Shown in pieces: positions 60,952 through 64,000 of a DNA stretch of 64,000 nt. This stretch comes from JAIXWP01 sp046309775 (GTDB lineage: Bacteria; Bacteroidota; Bacteroidia; Flavobacteriales_D; Sanyastnellaceae). Positions within the stretch are counted from its first letter, which is position 1; every line of letters begins with the position of its first letter. A program made the position numbers and the translations under genes. The notes below the pieces were generated by a model. It saw only the letters and a list, made by a program, of their open reading frames with translations, did not search any database and was not told the origin of the DNA. Location: the NCBI GenBank assembly GCA_046309775.1, contig JBKCOM010000162.1:1-64000 (forward strand), given 5' to 3'.

Positions 60952-62034
60952 TTAGCGAGCCACAATCACAGGAACCTGATTACTCAAATCCTTCGACTGC
61001 ATGCGACAAATATAGTTACCTGCGCTCAAATTCAATGGACCCAATATTAATTTATTCAACCCACTTGGAAATAATTCATCCATTATTTGAAAGACAACTC
61101 TCCCGCTCATGTCCAAAACATCGACCCTTACCTGTTGAGCAGTTGGCAGACGAAACTCGATTACACTATTCTCATTAATTGGATTTGGATAAACCATCAT
61201 CTTCTCATCGGATACAGGGGCTTCCTCAATATTATTGGGAGCTGAAAAACCTACTAAACGAACAGTATTATTTCCGCTGTTTGGTATTGCCAAAGTATCA
61301 ATGCTCTGAGCGTAACATATATCAGCTGGGCTCGACAAACCTGATACTGTTATTGTTTCACTTGCAGAAAAATCATTTGTAAATCTTGTAATCCTCGCGA
61401 CAGGAGACCAAGAACTAACATAATAATTCCCATAGCTATCATTATCAATACCATCGCAATTGCCTAATGATGTAGTAGTAATTGTAGAAACAGAATTGTT
61501 GCTTAAATCAACCGCCTTGATTGCCGCATTGCTTCCCCAATTTACAAAAATCAAACGGTTGTTTTCTCCGTCATACACAATGCCATTTGGGGTTGATGTG
61601 GTATTGGCTACAATCTGAGTAACTACAAGATTAGATAAATCGCTAACATCTATCTGATGAATTTTTTTCAGTGAAAAATCAGTGACCCAAATTCTCGAAA
61701 CACCATCGCTGGCCATTCCATTCAAGAAACTCGCTCCCGAAATATTTGCGGTCGCTATCAAACTTCCATCACTTACATTGTATCCTTTTATTTGGTTATT
61801 GGAAATTGCCCAAAGCACGTCATTCATGACTTCCATGCCATAAGAAGCTCCAGCGCCATTACCCAATGTGCCATCTGCATCTTCATTATCATCAATAAAT
61901 ACAATAGAGCTCCCATTGGTGACTAAAAAGCGTTGAGTAACAGGATCGAATTCTACTGATTCAACACCAGTCAAATTTTGAGAAAATACAGCTAAAGCTG
62001 CAGTGGAAAAGAGAAATGTAAAAATAAATTTCAT
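60952..62034 (-). CDS. secreted NHL/SMP-30-like beta-propeller with T9SS tail
   Basis: 360 residues with a signal peptide (MKFIFTFLFSTAALAVFSQ). Residues 20-275 hold repeats of about 40 residues with a blade pattern (DGSLIATANISGASFLNG, GVSRIWVTDFSLKKIHQIDV, TPNGIVYDGENNRLIFVNWG, CDGIDNDSYGNYYVSSWSP), similar to NHL/SMP-30 propellers. The final 80 residues are a T9SS type A domain (MMVYPNPINENSVIEFRLP, VDVLDMSGRVVF, LSAGNYICRM). Role unknown; may bind sugars, peptides or lipids. It is divergent from purK; the intergenic gap is 63 bp. Confidence 0.85.
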   Translation of the reverse strand: MKFIFTFLFSTAALAVFSQNLTGVESVEFDPVTQRFLVTNGSSIVFIDDNEDADGTLGNGAGASYGMEVMNDVLWAISNNQIKGYNVSDGSLIATANISGASFLNGMASDGVSRIWVTDFSLKKIHQIDVSDLSNLVVTQIVANTTSTPNGIVYDGENNRLIFVNWGSNAAIKAVDLSNNSVSTITTTSLGNCDGIDNDSYGNYYVSSWSPVARITRFTNDFSASETITVSGLSSPADICYAQSIDTLAIPNSGNNTVRLVGFSAPNNIEEAPVSDEKMMVYPNPINENSVIEFRLPTAQQVRVDVLDMSGRVVFQIMDELFPSGLNKLILGPLNLSAGNYICRMQSKDLSNQVPVIVAR

Positions 62035-62064
62035 AGTGAAGATTTTTTCAAAGATGCAACAAGA

Positions 62065-62093
62065 TTGACAAATACAATCATAAACTACATTTG
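62065..62093 (+). promoter_or_regulatory. purK promoter
   Basis: TTG (62065-62067), 18-nt spacer, TACATTTG (62086-62093): a full match to the Bacteroidota pattern. The -7 box ends 4 nt before the ATG, so the mRNA is probably leaderless or nearly so. Confidence 0.7.
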
Positions 62094-62097
62094 CCCC

Positions 62098-63240
62098 ATG
62101 AAAAATATTTATTCAAAGGACTTTACTCTTGGAATCCTTGGAGGAGGACAATTGGGAAGAATGTTTATACAAGAGGCCATCAACTATGATGTTCGCGTTC
62201 ATGTATTAGATCCTGCTGCGGACGCTCCGTGCGCAGCTATTGCGAATAAATTTAGCGTAGGCAATTTTGCTGACTATGATGCAGTCTACAATTTCGGAAA
62301 AGATAAGGATATCCTTACCATTGAAATCGAGCACGTGAACGTGGAAGCATTGAAAGCACTCGAAAAGGAAGGTGTCCGCGTATATCCCCAACCTCATGTC
62401 TTAGAGATCATCAAAGACAAAGGGCTTCAAAAATCATTTTATCGGGATCATCAAATCCCAACCGCTCCCTTTAAACTGGTAGAAACAAAAGCGGAAGCCA
62501 TTGCTGAATTGAAAAATGGACCTTGGATGCAAAAGATGCGACAAGGGGGTTACGACGGCAAAGGTGTCACGCCTTTGCGAAACGAAAGCGATTCAGAAAG
62601 AGTGTTCGACGTGCCGTCAGTGCTCGAAGAAATGGTGGACTTTGCAAAAGAGATTTCAGTAATCGTGGCGCGCAATTCAAAAGGAGAGATTAAATCATTT
62701 CCTGTTGTGGAGATGGAGTTCAATGCTGAAGCAAACCTTGTTGAGTTCCTCTTCTCCCCTGCTGAGATTTCAAAAGAAATAGAAGCCTCTGCTCAGACAA
62801 TTGCACGCGAAGTGGCAGACAAACTTCAAATTGTTGGAATTCTAGCCGTTGAAATGTTTGTTACCAAAGACGGCCAAGTTCTAGTGAACGAAGTGGCGCC
62901 TCGCCCCCACAACAGCGGTCACCAAACGATAGAAGGAAATATTACCTCACAATACGAACAACACCTTCGAGCAATCTGCGGGCTGCCCTTGGGAAATACA
63001 GATATCACAATGCCTAGTGTGATGGTAAATCTTTTAGGAGAAAAAGGCTACTCAGGGCCAGTGAAGTATCAAGGAATCGAAGAAGTGATGGCACACAGAG
63101 GTGTTTACATCCATCTTTATGGAAAAACCGAAACTAAACCTTTCCGAAAAATGGGGCATTGCACTGTGGTGGATGAAAATATCAAGGTTGCGAAAGAGCG
63201 CGCCCGCGCCATACTCAAGACACTCAAAGTGGTGTCATGA
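62098..63240 (+). CDS. purK: 5-(carboxyamino)imidazole ribonucleotide synthase
   Basis: 380 residues from the ATG at 62098 (MKNIYSKDFTLGILGGGQLG). An ATP-grasp enzyme of purine synthesis converting AIR, bicarbonate and ATP into N5-CAIR. Motifs: GILGGGQLGRMF, LTIEIEHVNVEAL, KMRQGGYDGKGV, VLEEMVDFAKEISVIVAR, and the metal region LVNEVAPRPHNSGHQTIEG. The usual PurE partner is not in the window. The 3' end overlaps the convergent gene by 6 bp. Confidence 0.96.
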   Translation: MKNIYSKDFTLGILGGGQLGRMFIQEAINYDVRVHVLDPAADAPCAAIANKFSVGNFADYDAVYNFGKDKDILTIEIEHVNVEALKALEKEGVRVYPQPHVLEIIKDKGLQKSFYRDHQIPTAPFKLVETKAEAIAELKNGPWMQKMRQGGYDGKGVTPLRNESDSERVFDVPSVLEEMVDFAKEISVIVARNSKGEIKSFPVVEMEFNAEANLVEFLFSPAEISKEIEASAQTIAREVADKLQIVGILAVEMFVTKDGQVLVNEVAPRPHNSGHQTIEGNITSQYEQHLRAICGLPLGNTDITMPSVMVNLLGEKGYSGPVKYQGIEEVMAHRGVYIHLYGKTETKPFRKMGHCTVVDENIKVAKERARAILKTLKVVS

Positions 63241-63726
63241 TTTTTTAGCATAATATTCTTCTCTTACTTTCTCCGCAATTTGAACGCAACGCTTAATGCG
63301 GGTATCGATGCTTTTTGCACTGCCAATGTAGTAGAGCCAACCGCGACGCCTACCTGGTGTGAGCGCCTCAAACATCATTTTGATTTCATCATCCTGTTTC
63401 AAATACTCTTCCCACTCTTCGGGAACAGGAAAACCATACTCGCTCTCGTCTTTGACGATTCTCGCCACGGCCCGGCTCCCCTCCTTCACCTTGCATAGCT
63501 TCGCTTTTTCTTTACTCAACGTGATAATATAACCCAGCTCTTTTATCGGACGCAACGCACAAGAAAACTCATACCCATTGATAGTACATAGCACTCGCGT
63601 ACTCTTGCCGCCCGCCAGTTCATTGCCTTGCCAATAATCAACCACGAAATAAAGCGCCAAGTACTCTTTGCTGTAATCCTCAATCACAATGTCAAGCTCT
63701 AACTCGCTTTTCTTCTTCTTTGCCAT
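63235..63726 (-). CDS. YdeI/OmdA-like protein with DUF1905 domain
   Basis: 163 residues. N-terminal half fits DUF1905 (YLALYFVVDYWQGNE, YEFSCALRPIKELGYIITLS); the C-terminal FEALTPGRRRGWLYYIGSAKSIDTRIKR is the YdeI/OmpD-associated signature. The E. coli member is linked to polymyxin resistance, but most members are of unknown function and are probably cytoplasmic here. It converges on purK with a 6-bp overlap. Confidence 0.85.
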   Translation of the reverse strand: MAKKKKSELELDIVIEDYSKEYLALYFVVDYWQGNELAGGKSTRVLCTINGYEFSCALRPIKELGYIITLSKEKAKLCKVKEGSRAVARIVKDESEYGFPVPEEWEEYLKQDDEIKMMFEALTPGRRRGWLYYIGSAKSIDTRIKRCVQIAEKVREEYYAKKS

Positions 63727-63818
63727 AAAACGAAAGTAGCAAGTCCTTTCAATAGTGAATAAATTTTGAAGATTATTTTTTCATATCTCCTAGTCTAAAT
63801 TGTAGCTTCGCATTCGAC

Positions 63819-64000
63819 ATGAAACAATACCACGACCTACTGCAACACCTCCTTGATGTGGGAGTATATAAAAGTGACCGCACCGGAACCGGAACTTACA
63901 GTGTTTTCGGACATCAGATGCGCTTTGACCTCAATGAAGGTTTTCCACTTTTAACCACAAAAAAACTTCACACCAAAAGCATCATCCATGAATTGCTTTG
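63819..64000 (+). CDS. thyA: thymidylate synthase (3' partial)
   Basis: Only the first 60 codons or so are present; the gene runs off the right edge. The translation begins MKQYHDLLQHLLDVG and includes DRTGTGTYSVFGHQMRFDL and FPLLTTKKLHTKSIIHELL, the N-terminal signature of folate-dependent thymidylate synthase, which methylates dUMP to dTMP. Arg in SDRTGTG is the conserved phosphate-binding residue. A TAGCTTCG at 63803-63810 is one base from a -7 box. Confidence 0.93.
   Translation, partial: MKQYHDLLQHLLDVGVYKSDRTGTGTYSVFGHQMRFDLNEGFPLLTTKKLHTKSIIHELL

Noticed and set aside
1..64000. CRISPR, tRNA, rRNA, insertion sequences or prophage
   Set aside because: I looked for regular direct repeats, tRNA cloverleafs and transposase or integrase genes and saw none.

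Overview
The window looks like chromosomal DNA from a Bacteroidota bacterium, most probably a marine or freshwater Flavobacteriales relative. The signs are: several secreted proteins ending in type IX secretion (T9SS) sorting domains; PorV-like, RemB/Wzi-like and TonB-dependent outer membrane proteins; Bacteroidota-style promoters (TTG about 18-21 nt upstream of TAnnTTTG) just before several start codons; few Shine-Dalgarno sequences; the gene order spoT-fur-purA; and kynurenine 3-monooxygenase, methylmalonyl-CoA epimerase and MtgA typical of that phylum. I see no rRNA, tRNA, CRISPR array, insertion sequence or phage module. Coding density is high, with many ATGA overlaps and convergent genes whose 3' ends overlap. 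Layout: 0-5 kb holds the end of a giant HYR-repeat T9SS adhesin, a small secreted protein and a DUF5686-type outer membrane protein. 5-10.5 kb is a rightward run: radical SAM/SPASM enzyme, DedA membrane protein, a cystathionine gamma-synthase family enzyme, kmo, an outer membrane protein and mce. 10.5-15.8 kb runs leftward: two small lipoprotein-like genes, tsaB, an HlyD-type adaptor, TolC and an OmpA-family protein. 15.9-21.3 kb is a leftward cytochrome oxidase operon: heme O synthase, two subunit III proteins, subunit IV, two SCO proteins (one without its copper cysteines), DUF420 and a 79-aa CxxC protein. 21.4-31.4 kb has a RemB/Wzi-like barrel, spoT-fur-purA, an OstA/LptA-like protein, glyA and two small secreted proteins. 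31.7-40.8 kb is a large triad: TonB-dependent receptor, a 1424-aa secreted protein and a PorV/PorQ-like barrel. 40.9-48.4 kb has greA, a HIT protein, hemB, a lipoprotein, yidD, HupE, DUF4290, pcrA and an NtrC-like regulator without a DNA-binding domain. 48.4-54.2 kb is an envelope-polysaccharide region read leftward: GT2, OppC-type permease, GDP-fucose synthase, a second RemB/Wzi-like barrel and a WecA-like transferase. 54.2-64 kb has ruvC, ddl, a secreted C1 peptidase, mtgA, a small barrel, a remarkable secreted dikinase-like protein, a secreted beta-propeller-like protein, purK, a YdeI-like protein and the start of thyA. The most unusual item is the 829-aa protein at 58342-60831. It combines a signal peptide, a swivelling phosphohistidine-like segment, a complete-looking PPDK/PEP-synthase ATP-grasp domain and a T9SS-type tail: apparently an exported phosphotransferase. 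A second item is a short palindrome (arm AACCGAATGAAC and its complement) found at 27.1, 51.06 and 53.27 kb, with a half copy at 4.5 kb. It sits on start or stop codons or inside genes and could be either a regulator operator or a small dispersed repeat. The sequence suggests a cell investing heavily in outer-membrane and surface proteins, embedded in ordinary housekeeping operons.
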